Shown here piece after piece: positions 33,863 through 43,927 of a stretch of DNA of 64,000 bases. Position 1 is the stretch's first letter. Every line of letters begins with the position of its first letter. The stretch covers positions 48,015,501-48,079,500 of the forward strand of contig NC_088335.1 in assembly GCF_036884655.1 (NCBI RefSeq), written 5' to 3'. The notes below the pieces were generated by a model that searched no databases, was not told where the DNA came from, and saw nothing but the letters and a program-made list of their open reading frames with translations. The stretch is from Musa acuminata AAA Group. Taxonomy: Eukaryota > Streptophyta > Magnoliopsida > Zingiberales > Musaceae. Both the position numbers and the translations under genes were made by a program.

Positions 33863-34270
33863 ATGCCGAGCCGATCGACGAGCAACCTGACGCAGGACTG
33901 GGAGCCGGTGGTGCTGAGCCGGCGCAAGCCCCGGGCCGTCGAGCTCAAGGACCCCAAGGCCGTGAACCAGGCCATCCGCGCCGGGGCGGCCGTGGAGGCG
34001 GTGAAGAAGTTCGAGGCGGGGACGAACAAGAAGGCTGCGGGGCCGGCGGTGTACGCGCGGAAGCTGGACGAGACGACGGAGCCGGCGGCGCTGGAAAGGG
34101 TGGGGGCGGAGGTGCGGCACGCGATCCAGCGGGCGCGGCTGGCGAAGAAGATGAGCCAGGCGGAGCTGGCGAAGCTGATCAACGAGAGCGGCCGGGCGGT
34201 GCCTAACCAGGCCGTCCTCGCCAAGCTGGAGAAGGTGCTCGACGTCAAGCTCCGGGGAAAGCTCAAGTGA
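33863..34270 (+). CDS. MBF1C: MBF1c-like transcriptional coactivator lacking the HTH recognition-helix segment
   Basis: An intronless GC-rich ORF of 135 residues. The N-terminal MBF1 domain is clear (TQDWEPVVLSRRKPRAVELK, DPKAVNQAIRAGAAVEAVKK). The helix-turn-helix region follows (EVRHAIQRARLAKKMSQAEL, AKLINESG, RAVPNQAVLAKLEKVL, DVKLRGK). MBF1 bridges bZIP-type activators and TBP. The c-type is heat- and stress-induced and, as here, intronless. The anomaly is at INE-SGRAVPNQ: family members have about nine more residues between INE and the SG/NG that precedes the conserved VPNQ, of the type xPQVxxxYE, forming the third (recognition) helix. Their absence is an in-frame 27-bp deletion and leaves the protein shorter than typical MBF1c (about 145-150). 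Reading frame, start and stop are otherwise intact. It may be an altered paralogue rather than a normal MBF1c. Confidence 0.9.
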   Translation: MPSRSTSNLTQDWEPVVLSRRKPRAVELKDPKAVNQAIRAGAAVEAVKKFEAGTNKKAAGPAVYARKLDETTEPAALERVGAEVRHAIQRARLAKKMSQAELAKLINESGRAVPNQAVLAKLEKVLDVKLRGKLK

Positions 34271-34537
34271 GGCATCGGAGATGGATCAAGATTGTGAATA
34301 CTTAGTGTAGTAGTAGTGTATGGTCTTCGTCTCTGTTTTGCGGTTTGATGTGTGCTTTTGATGGCCTATCGATCAACTATGCCTGTTTGGTGCATCAGCT
34401 TCACTATGGAATGCCGAAATAAATGGGCAAAGCATTCAGCAGTTCTGCTACGCTCGTCAATCACCTACAGCTTAATTTCTATGAATTATCATCTATTTAA
34501 CACGAACTATTGAACTCTGTATCTCTATCTAAGCTGA

Positions 34538-34695
34538 AACAAGATCCAAAGCTAAAAATTTACCTCGATCAATCACTTCATTTACAACAGAAATCAGATT
34601 CTAAGCTTCTTTCGTCCGGTCTTTCAGAGGGAAACACACTGGTTAAGAAAGTAACTCCACTAACAATAGTTACGTTTATGATCTATCGAAATATG

Positions 34696-34739
<44 letters not shown>

Positions 34740-35267
34740 GTAATATCTTATCTTATACTAATACTACAAGCACGCTAAATAAATTTAATAGATAATTTGA
34801 TGGAAAAATAAAAAATTATCAGATAAGCATGATAAATTTTAAGGATGAGGATCAATATTTTAATATTTTTGTTAGATTTCTATATAATAGTGAATAAGTG
34901 GAAACAATGTTTTTGAAATTTAATATTGGAGAGATATCAGTTGCTCTCTTTAACATAATCTAAATAATAAAATAATATTAATAAACCCGTACATAACATT
35001 AATATCACTATTGATTAACTTATAGAACAACCACAACCAATGGTCTTAAGAAAATCTTAAAAGGAATAAAGACTTATTATTTTTTATGATTATATGAAAG
35101 AAGAATTAAAATTAGTAGATTGAAGTTTTGTTTGAAAATAATTATAAAAAGTTCATTATAAATTAGTATTTAAGATTAAATATAACTTAAAGGGTAATAT
35201 TAAATGATATGAAGTTAAACAAGATCCAAAGCTAAAAATTTACCTCGATCATGATCTATGGAAATAT

Positions 35268-35313
<46 letters not shown>

Positions 35314-35760
35314 CATGTAATATCTTATACTAATAATACTAGTATGCTAAATAAATTTAAGAGATAATTCGATAGAAATATTAAAAATAATTAAATTCGA
35401 TAAGCGTGATGAATTTTAGCGATGAGGATCAACATTTTAATATTTTTGTTAGATTCCTATATAATAGTAAAGATAAATAATAACCTATTCAAGAGGTTAT
35501 TATTTCTCAAATCAATAAAAAATTGATAAAAATAAATAATAAAATAATATTAATAAACTCATACATAATGTTAATATCATTATTGATTAACTTATAGAAC
35601 AACTAGATGCAACGAATAATTAAAATTAATGGATGAGAGTGTTGTTTGAAAAAACATTGAGTTATCTAATAATTATAAAAGAGTTTATTGTAAATTAGTC
35701 TTTAAGATTAAATATAACTTAAAGGATAATGTTAAATGATATAAAGTTAGACTTGTAATA
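34538..35760. repeat. Diverged tandem duplication of about 0.55-0.68 kb
   Basis: The phrase AAGATCCAAAGCTAAAAATT begins both units (about 34541 and 35221). Each is followed by an (AT)n run (34697-34738 and 35272-35311) and ATGTAATATCTTAT. Each then carries GGATGAGGATCAATATTTTA or its variant, AACTTATAGAACAAC, and AAGATTAAATATAACTTAAA. The second unit has lost part of the first. There is no coding content. Confidence 0.75.
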
Positions 35761-35779
35761 AAAAGTTTTACTGATCATA

Positions 35780-36170
35780 ATAAGATATTTTTTTAATTTT
35801 TAAATAGACTCATTAAGAATCATTATGACATTAATGGTTTATTATAATCTTGAGTTACATCATACAAACATGAATAAGTTTTTTACATGGGAAACGAGCA
35901 AAGAGAGGAAAGAAAAGTTTAACTTGTAAATTAAAAAATTTATTTATGACCTCAAACAGGCTTCTAAATATCCTTTGAGATATTCAGGGATATATATCAA
36001 AGATTATGTAATTATCTCAGAAAAAATATATTGATCGAGTCTTTGAGAAATTTAGTATGTAATTTTATTCAACTAATGATATACCTATAAACATAGGTGA
36101 AAATTTTAATCAAAGTCGATGTATTAAGAATGATTTAGAAAAGATTATTTATAAGAACATATTCTTTAAA
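35780..36170 (+). pseudogene. Ty1/copia polyprotein relic (reverse transcriptase/integrase-RT region)
   Basis: Degenerate AT-rich sequence still reads KKFIYDLKQAS (family: LKKSIYGLKQASRQW) near 35930-35967. After frameshifts it reads YIDRVFEKFSM, then NDIPIN, and finally RCIKNDLEK near 36030-36140 (family: YI..VL.RFNM ... P...GD ... QCPKNDLE). Both are signatures of copia-type reverse transcriptase. Stops are frequent and no LTRs are seen. An old dead copy. Confidence 0.65.
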
Positions 36171-36183
36171 TACCTTAGGTTGT

Positions 36184-36378
36184 AAGGTCTTAGTAAATGG
36201 ATTAATAATCAATATAATGAAATTTAGATTCTCAATAAAATGACTTCCAACTGTACACCCGTAAAAAATATTTTTTATTTGATTCTTTTCTAAGTTATTC
36301 TTAAGACATGTTTCATTATGAAACTAAGTAAACATAAGTTTCATTATATTGATTATTGATCTATTTACTAAGATCTTA
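36184..36378. repeat. Inverted repeat, about 45-bp arms
   Basis: GTCTTAGTAAATGGATTAAT at about 36188 and its continuation ATCAATATAATGAAATTTA reappear inverted as TAAGTTTCATTATATTGATT ... TTTACTAAGATCTTAT ending near 36378. There are a few mismatches and a spacer of about 100 bp. It could be a small foldback element or secondary structure in relic copia DNA. Confidence 0.5.
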
Positions 36379-36379
36379 T

Positions 36380-37473
36380 AGAAAAGGACTCTTTTAATTA
36401 CTTATCCTAGACTTTTATCTATAAATAGATATAATGCTCCTAAATACTACATACAGAAAGAAAGGTTACATATCTATTCTCATCTCCCCTTAGTTTATAT
36501 TCCATCACTTATAATTTAGTTCTCTTTACAAATTATTTTTTTAAGATAAAAAAAACATATTCTAAATGAGATCTGAGAGGTATACATCATAGATTGAATA
36601 TATTGTTATTTAATTTTAGATTTTGACATCAAATAACAATAACAATAGTATGATTATAATTTTTATGCTTATATTAAAAACTAAAATATGATTAATTGAT
36701 AGTCAATCTTGATGTTGCAAAGTTTTCTTCGAGAGACAATTTCCATATAGCGAAGTATTCAACGTGGAAAGCAAAAATTGCTTTAAGAGGTATATATCCA
36801 TGATGCCTCACTATTTGATAATGCAAGATACGCTTGAAGAGGTATTAAAAGAACCATCATATTTGATGGCTAATGAGATTCCATGAGAGAAGTAAGACAA
36901 TGATTAGTAATCACCCAAAGCTGGTGGTAAGTCTTCCCTCTCGAGAGTGGTAGACCCCATGCCGTCGACATGGGATCCGCCACCTTTGGATTCAGGCAAT
37001 TGGCCAAGCGGTCATTGCGACAATTCCAAGTGGAGAGTTGACCCATCTCCCGGATGTCATGGGGAGCCTGTGAACGAACAGTACATCACCGAACACTAAC
37101 CAACAAATGTGAGTGTCTTCGATTCATCGAGAGGCATTGCTGCGTCTCCTTGATCACGAAGGAAGAGATGAAAGATTTTGTTGTACAAGGTTCCATCCTC
37201 AAGATTGTTCATGCAAGATCTCTAAGGATTTGGAGAGGATCAACATACATGATCTCATTCTTAAGTGCAATCTAGATGTGACATGCAAAGTTGACTTCGC
37301 AAGGTTGCAGCATACAAATGCATGCATGTATGCAGGATTTTGTAGGTATCAATTATTGTACATTTCAGCTTCTTTACTTTATTGAAGACTGCTATCGTTT
37401 CTTTATGGATGAAAAATAGAGAGGGATTAATATCACACACACTTGGAAGCCAAAAGAAGCCTAACAATTGGCC

Positions 37474-37528
<55 letters not shown>

Positions 37529-38019
37529 CCATCCCCATCACTTGAAAGGAGGAATAGAAAATATCCCACTCTGAAGAAGAAACCCAACTTCATATAATGG
37601 CAAACTGATTTGATGGGGCTTCGATTCAAGTCGTCCTCCATCACTTCAACATGAAAAGCTTGTCGGTGAAGAGTGCGATGAGACCCACAAACACTACATT
37701 AGGATTTTTTGTTCCTTGGAAGCAGAGGAAAGAATGATGTGCCTTATTGGACACAGTCTGGTCTGTTTTCCCTCTTTAAATCCTATAAATCATTCTTTTT
37801 CCATGGAATTTCTGCCCTAAATCCTCTTCTTCTTCTTCTTCTAATGGTTTCACCAAAGAATGGAAATCAAGTCATCCATGGAGGAGGAGAGAACAGAGTC
37901 TAATGGTTGAATTGCAAAAGAGAATAAAATCTAGGTTGCTTGCCAGGAAACCAGGAATAATTCACACGACAACAGATTACTAGAAGAACTCATATAAGAC
38001 ATTTGACATAGAGACCTGA
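36380..38019. other. Intergenic region with (GA)n
   Basis: No supported gene. A (GA)n run of about 24 units lies at 37479-37526. A GC-richer stretch at 36900-37080 has no recognisable ORF. Confidence 0.45.
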
Positions 38020-38397
38020 TCACCTTATTCTCTGCAGCACTCTCGAGGGGACGGCGAACCTGGCGGAGAAGGACCGGGACAAGTCCTCCGGCTCCTCCCA
38101 CGCCGACCCTTCGTCAAAGTTCCGCGCATAGGTGTGTGGATCGTAAGCCATCGGCGCCGGAGACGCCGGGTTAAAGATCCTCCTCTTCTCCTTCATGATC
38201 CGCTGCCACAGCCCCCGCAGCCTCGTGGCGGAGGACCGGGCCGAATGGCGCGCGAGTGGATCACACTCGTCGTCGTATTCGCCGTCCGGCATCCGGGCGA
38301 ACCCGGCGGTCCTCCGCCGGCTGCCGCACCAGTCGCCGACGTTGAGAGGCAGGCAGGCACAAGATCGCTGCGTCGCGAGACGAGGACCACTATCCAT
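38020..38397 (-). CDS. Small conserved plant protein of unknown function
   Basis: A single-exon ORF of 125 residues, GC-rich compared with its surroundings. The second half, WQRIMKEKRRIF followed by YDPHTYARNFDEG, then EEPEDLSRSFSARFAVPSR, matches a small uncharacterised plant protein pattern (W..L..EKK.I.....YDP.SYAQNFD.G...EPDNLSRSFSARFA). I recall the pattern but know no assigned function. There is no signal peptide or membrane segment. The first half has a Cys-containing and Arg-rich stretch (RSCACLPLNVGDWCGSRRRT). Probably soluble. The start at 38397 is the only in-frame start that keeps the N-terminal part. Confidence 0.7.
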   Translation of the reverse strand: MDSGPRLATQRSCACLPLNVGDWCGSRRRTAGFARMPDGEYDDECDPLARHSARSSATRLRGLWQRIMKEKRRIFNPASPAPMAYDPHTYARNFDEGSAWEEPEDLSRSFSARFAVPSRVLQRIR

Positions 38398-39411
38398 TTG
38401 CCTTGGGTTCCTCGTTCACCCCATCAAGTGGGTATTATGGCGTGGATGTGCGGTCACACTTATGGTGGCTCTTGGGGGTAGGATCGTAATTATGTATAAA
38501 TCCTGACGATGTCGACGTGGAAGAGTTTCTACCGTTGATTTGACCAAAACTGCAAGATAGCACGGCCGCGAGTGGACTATTCCCGGGTGGTATCAAGGGA
38601 TCCTGAGTACTTTGAGATGCGTGAACCATCCTGCCGGGGAGCTGTTGAGATCCGCTCGAGGGGACCGTGGATGTATCAGACGGTTGGCGATCTCGATAGC
38701 CCGGCATGATCATCGGGTGAGGCTATCTCCTAGAGCACACGATCGAGACGGTGCATGCGACGAGCTCGACCGTCCGATCTGAGATGGTGCAATCACAGTC
38801 GGTTCGACTCTTGTAATGCATCAACGAGGGTCAAAATGTCAACAGAAAAGCATGGTCAAACGGTCAACCTTGTCGCCATACGGCAGCCGGCGGCCGTGTC
38901 TTGCTTTTATGTATTGATATTATTCTAATCGAATGGTAGAGTCGCTTAAATCACATTACCATGATGAATCAGATATAGGGCATGACTATTAGTTGTTGGT
39001 CAATAAAATACGGGTGATCTCGGAGGACCACGTTGATTGTTGTGGACCAAATCAATGCGTGATTTAATAGAGTCCACGAAATTTGACCTTAGTACATTAT
39101 ATAGGTACGACTTTATCGTCTTTAAATATGTAGGACAAGGACATAGGTTAGGACAAGCGCAGAGAGTCCACCCAAAGTTGACGTCCTCCAAAGGAGACAA
39201 TATACAACCTGTTCCAATTAAAATCCGGTATGACTAGATCATAGATGGATCCACATGGACTAAAAAGCGACCTTGATCCAATTAGTTTAACTCACACCCG
39301 AAATGAACCAAAAGCATGCCTATTTAAGTTAATGAGTAACTGCAGAGATCTAGTGGATGCAGAGGATGTGTGTGTGTGTGAGTAACTACAGAGAACTACT
39401 GGATGCAGGGG

Positions 39412-39451
<40 letters not shown>

Positions 39452-39569
39452 TTAAGGGCCATTCTTCTTCCACATAGCTACTTCAATACTAAAACCAAGG
39501 ATTCTCACACATATTAAGGGAGAAAAGCAATAAACAAAAGGGAGTCACATTGTCCTAGAGATCTCTCAC
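38398..39569. other. Intergenic region
   Basis: No supported gene. Simple repeats GTGTGTGTG and (GA)n lie at about 39368-39449, with a repeated phrase (GAGTAACTGCAGAGATCTAG and GAGTAACTACAGAGAACTAC) before each GT run. Confidence 0.45.
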
Positions 39570-39628
39570 CAGGGCATCAAACTTGGGCTTGTATTCAGGA
39601 GTCACTGTGTCAACATACTTGGGAATCT
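39570..39628 (-). pseudogene. Orphan exon of mitochondrial ATP synthase subunit d
   Basis: On the minus strand 59 bases encode EIPKYVDTVTPEYKPKFDAL, a nearly invariant stretch of plant ATP synthase subunit d (peripheral stalk of F1Fo). It is bounded by an acceptor-like TTATAG and a donor-like CTG/GTGAGA, as a real exon would be. The exons expected before it (YYRKGIG region) and after it (ELKEAE region) were not found nearby on either strand. A start-codon fragment of the same gene lies 9.3 kb away at 48946. I therefore call it a gene fragment. Confidence 0.75.
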
Positions 39629-40224
39629 CTATAACTCCAAATGAACAACTCCATGTGACTCACAGTATTTTTAAGTGAAGTATATGCAAAACTAGAAAAA
39701 AATTCAGAGAGACAACATTCAAGAGAAGATACATCTATTTCCTTGATCCACATTCTTCTATTAAGATGTTAGCTTGCTGATTTATTAAGTTTTATGTCAA
39801 CTTAATCACATAACTGCTATGATGCACGAAAACAATGAAAAAGTGAAAGGCTCAGATTATCAACCCACTGTCAATTTAATCATATAACTGTTATTTTGCT
39901 GGATATAAATCCTTTGGAATTCATATGATACAACTTTCTCTAGTGACCCTTGAGTTTTTGCTGATTCTACATCAAATTTTGGTCTTCTTAATATGCCCCT
40001 TGAGCTTTTCTCCAGGTGCAAAGAAGCAGGATTTTTAGCACTAGAATTTTATTTAAGTTTCTTGATATAAAAGAAAAAGTAAGATGCTTTTCTTACTTGC
40101 GACATCATCGTTATTTTTCTTTAAACGTAACTACCTCAGAGTGACACAATTAAAAAGAAAAAAAAAAATAGTGACAGACAATTGTTCATACTGTATTTTT
40201 GAACCACATGTCCTCCTATTGCAG

Positions 40225-40428
40225 CAAATTTCCAGTTCGAGGAAACTGTTTGCGGAAGAAGATGCAAACATTGTACCTATTTCATCCCCTTTGACACCTC
40301 TTATGGGGGATCCTATGAAGACTGGAAAAAAGGATGCACTATCAAAACCATTGAGGGTTCAAGCTATTAAGAAAGAGTATAACTTATCCATAGCACCTTT
40401 TGTGCAGTTGTGGTTTCATAGTTGCTAG
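40225..40428 (+). other. Exon-like ORF of unknown origin
   Basis: After a good acceptor (CTCCTATTGCAG), 67 codons run open to a stop: QISSSRKLFAEEDANIVPIS ... SKPLRVQAIKKEYNLSIAPF and so on. The composition is protein-like, unlike the flanks, but I recognise no family. It may be a last exon of a lost gene or a captured fragment. It lies close to the ATP synthase d fragment. Confidence 0.3.
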
Positions 40429-41189
40429 TTGCTCAGAAAAGGCTGCACAGCATGAGTGCTCCTACTCTTTTTAAGATAGATATGAACCCTTTTGAGATCA
40501 GCCCATCCATGCAAGACGATTCAGTTTACTTCATGCTCGACCTTAAATACAGGCCTTATCTCTGCGTAAAGGGTACAAGGTTTGAAAATTTGGTTTGAAC
40601 ATGCTCCAAAACCAGTTTTTTCTAGTATCGATTAAAACATTTGATCAAACCAATCCTATGCATGCGGCGACACGAGAGGCGATGGAAACACTCGTGACCC
40701 TGCAACCGAACTCCACACAACTCTCGAATGAACCGATTATAAATATCCTCCCACTTCTGCACTCCCCTTCATCACTCTCGCTCCGTTCCTTGTGCAGAAC
40801 ACTAAGCCATGGCCACCTCCCTTTCTTTCCATTGTCCTCTCTTTCTCTCTTTGGGTGCTGTTGAGTGCCCATCACTATCACTACAGCCGCGTGAGCCACT
40901 GCAGAATCGATAAGCTAAGCGCCCTTGAGCTCACCCGACGTGTGCCCTCGGAAGCTGGCTACACAGAGTACTGTAACCAGTTTACTGAACAGCTCCGGTG
41001 TGTGGGTGTGGCTGCATGTCGTCGTACCATCCAACCGAGAGGCCTGCTCTTGCCATCCATTTCCAGCCCACCACGTCTCGTCTATATTGTGCAAGGCTTC
41101 GTTCACGCATATACATCGTGCTCTTTTGAATATGATGGATTTAATTCCATGTCATATATATTGTCTTAAAGCTCGACGATGGTCTATGA

Positions 41190-42095
41190 TGGATGCAGGA
41201 AGGGGAATCATTGGAACAGTGTTCCTTGGTTTCCTAGAGACGTTCCCATCCTTCCAGCAACCCAAACAAATATGGGAGCAGGAGAGAGGCAAAGAATGTC
41301 AGAGGTTCCGATACGAGCACCAGAATTTAGAGTTTACTTTGCAAGAAAGTCAATTGCCCCCAAGCCAAGCATCGGAACCACTGTCTTATCAAGCATAAGC
41401 TCCCTTTAGCGCTTTTAGCTCCTCTTACTTCAATTCCTAAAATAGATACAAAAGAAAGACACTCAATTACTGTTTGACTTGCGGTGCCCATCACAGCTAG
41501 TCTCAGTGCCTCTTGTACTTTTAGCTTATTATGAGATCTGCCTGCTAGTTCGGGAAGCGGGGAGAAGCATTAACTATGTTGGTATCGTTATCGTACTTGC
41601 CTTTACGAGACGACGACTAAAGGCAAGGGTCGATGAAAGGTTTTAAGCCGGTACGCTATCTTAGCGCGGAACTGATGTTCCCGATCTCCGGTCAGAAAGT
41701 CAACCCTATGAGCTGTAAGGTCGATGCTTATCAATGTTCTATAAATTGAAGTCAAATAATATGTATAAGCGAGGTTCTTTGAGTTGTATCTAAGCGAGGT
41801 TCTTTAAGTTGTATCTATTCTATAAGAAAATAAGGTGCTGAAAGCCCATTTGACTTAACCTTATTAATATATCACAAGGTTATAAGTACTAAGAGGAGGA
41901 AGTAGCTGTCTTGCCGGGCTATCATAAGCTCCGGTCCTTACTGGATATGAGTACTGCTTTAAAGACACCCCCTACCGACACCAAACCTTGCATTGCTTTA
42001 CCTTAGCCTCACACTATATCTATTTACTTATATCAATACCGTTATGTATCTATCTACTCTCTTCTAATAATAGTAAGTTACGACAATAACTCCTC
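41190..42095. other. Candidate organelle (mitochondrial) DNA insertion
   Basis: Base composition changes to the balanced, low-repeat style of plant mitochondrial intergenic DNA (for example CTTTACGAGACGACGACTAA and GCTAGTTCGGGAAGCGGGGA). No nuclear-type features or gene are found in it. I cannot name a mitochondrial gene, so the call rests on style alone. Confidence 0.3.
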
Positions 42096-42102
42096 AACTC
42101 GA

Positions 42103-42344
42103 ATGCTCCAAACATGAAACATTTTTCATTTTAATTGAGAACTGAAACTAAACCCGCGATTGTTATTCACTTCAAACTAACAATGTTCCCAAGTTTCAAT
42201 CCACAAAACCCGAGCCTTATTTGCAGGTTTCAATCGGGTTTTGTGGATTGAAACCTGGAAACATTTTTAGTTTGAAGTGAATAACGATCGTGGGTTTAGT
42301 TTCAGTTCTCAATTAAAATAAAAAATGTTTCATGTTTGGAGCAT
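42103..42344. repeat. Palindrome with 110-bp arms
   Basis: The left arm (42103-42212: ATGCTCCAAACATGAAACAT ... CCACAAAACCCG) is matched inverted by the right arm (42235-42344: CGGGTTTTGTGGATTGAAAC ... ATGTTTCATGTTTGGAGCAT), with a 22-bp spacer and few mismatches. One arm, in the orientation of the right arm, recurs at 48203-48330 and introduces the 94-bp tandem array there. Confidence 0.9.
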
Positions 42345-42467
42345 TAGATAAGGCAACGGGTATTGCTTCACAGATTTCGACCCGTTAAGCGCGTAGTCGC
42401 CGCCGTTGTGTGTGTTTTTTGAAATCAACATGGATGTGTGATTACACGTGGCTACGGGTATTGCTTG
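42345..42467 (+). repeat. Single-copy relative of the 94-bp tandem unit
   Basis: It runs from the palindrome end through CGGGTATTGCTTCACAGATT and GGATGTGTGATTACACGTGG to GGGTATTGCTT. This is the same order of words as 48331-48435 at the other locus, but not amplified. Confidence 0.85.
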
Positions 42468-42524
42468 TGAAATGATCATTATCCAGAAATTGTCTTGGAA
42501 AAACAATTGCAGCAAAAATTAAAA
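42468..42524. repeat. 57-bp segment shared with an intron of the SAM carrier gene
   Basis: TGTGAAATGATCATTATCCA and AGAAATTGTCTTGGAAAAAC and onward to GCAGCAAAAATTAAA are nearly identical to 56363-56422, in the intron following the exon at 56634-56724. The match starts abruptly at the end of the repeat unit. Confidence 0.85.
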
Positions 42525-43025
42525 ATGTTTTGTTCTGATAGACTGTAGCAAGCAAAGCAAAAAATTTTTGAGAGGACAAAAAAAAAAAAAAAGACATTTC
42601 CTTTTTTGATATGCTTCGACTTTCTTTCTTTGTTGATCGAACGAGTTTTGCCTTCCGGTTTGTTAAACGTAGGATTATGCATTGAACGCCTGCCTAAACT
42701 TTATTTTTCGTGCTCGACTCGAATAGGTTATGCGAGACAAAGGTCCGCCGCCGCGTGGTATTATTCCGTGCGTTCTCGTGCATCCTCAACTCGTGGCCGT
42801 CCGTGGTTGGTCTGATTTGATCCTTAGGACTTCTCGGCGACGACCTTGCCCCTCGACGGCACCGACGGACACGTTCCCGCCCCTTAGTCTGCCCCCTTAT
42901 CATCTCCAAGGAATCGGGTGGGAGAGAACGGTGGAGACGGAGTCTTGCGCGAAGGTAATCGATCTCTGCCTCCTTGCAAGTTATTTTGAGTTTTCTTTTT
43001 GCAACGATTTACGGATTGCAATCGA

Positions 43026-43160
43026 ATGAAGGGCCGTCCTGATTTGGTCATAGCAACCGGTGAAGAATATCGGTCCATAGATCTTCACGATAGGGTATTG
43101 GGTTCCATCGAGCTGTTTGAACTCGAAAACCTGCGGCTGGTTGTTAAAATTGCATTCTAG
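43026..43160 (+). CDS. 44-codon leader ORF, copy 1 (putative uORF)
   Basis: A complete ORF starting MKGRPDLVIATGEEYRSIDL and ending LVVKIAF. I recognise no family. It lies about 0.8 kb upstream of the dihydroneopterin aldolase start, in what is probably its leader or leader intron. Whether it is translated is unknown. Copy 2 differs at three residues (Gly3 to Asp, Ala10 to Glu, Arg37 to Gln). Confidence 0.3.
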   Translation: MKGRPDLVIATGEEYRSIDLHDRVLGSIELFELENLRLVVKIAF

Positions 43161-43173
43161 GGTTTCCAATCGA

Positions 43174-43308
43174 ATGAAGGACCGTCCTGATTTGGTCATA
43201 GAAACCGGTGAAGAATATCGGTCCATAGATCTTCACGATAGGGTATTGGGTTCCATCGAGCTGTTTGAACTCGAAAACCTGCAGCTGGTTGTTAAAATTG
43301 CATTCTAG
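43174..43308 (+). CDS. 44-codon leader ORF, copy 2 (putative uORF)
   Basis: The duplicate of the preceding ORF, starting MKDRPDLVIETGEEYRSIDL. The period of 148 bp is not a multiple of three, so the copies are separate ORFs. All three base differences between the copies change an amino acid, which gives no sign of purifying selection. Confidence 0.3.
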   Translation: MKDRPDLVIETGEEYRSIDLHDRVLGSIELFELENLQLVVKIAF

Positions 43309-43927
43309 GGTTTTTTTTTTTTTGTCTTTTTGTTGTCGTTGATATCTTCAGCTCCAATTTCGCAAAAGAAGTCTTCCTCGGATTTGGTTGATTTAAGTCG
43401 GTCTTTTCGGGCTCCGGTCACCATATTGTCTCTCGTTCGAAAAGAAAAAGGTTAGCCATTTACGTGCTGTCGGGAGCAACCAAGATGTAGGAAAGGTTGG
43501 TCTTCAGATATGGTTGTCATTACTGTTTATTTAGTGTACTTGCACATTCATGAAACTGGGGAAGCTGCTATCATTTGAATCCGACATAAAGAACCGAACA
43601 GTAAGTCTCGCATTGTGCTTGTTGGCTATTTGAGCTCTGTTTATCTCGTCTTTATCCTACATCCTTCTTGAACTGCAAGTTTAAAGCCTCCGTGTAGTGA
43701 TACATAATTGAACCTTATATCTGCAGATGCAGGTATCTATGTCAAGCTGCATTTCATTTATAGTATTTAATTTCTTTGGCTTTCATCAATGCAATTTTTT
43801 TTTATAGAAACCAACTTAAATGTTATTTTTTAAATGATATGTTGGAGCCAATACATCAAGGTATCTTCTTTTGTTGTTGCATATTCTGAAAATTGAAACC
43901 TTATATACTTCATCAGGTTCATCATCC

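Larger units (their letters stand above)
43021..43316 (+). repeat. 148-bp tandem duplication in the dihydroneopterin aldolase leader region
   Basis: Two adjacent copies (first from about 43021, second from about 43169) differ at only a few bases. Each ends GCATTCTAGGGTTT, a telo-box-like motif common in plant leaders. Each carries a complete 44-codon ORF. Confidence 0.92.

Noticed and set aside
40792..41169. 125-codon plus-strand ORF with a hydrophobic start as a secreted peptide gene
   Set aside because: Several alternative frames overlap, there is no recognised peptide motif, and the tail runs into the candidate organelle-like segment. Evidence is too weak.
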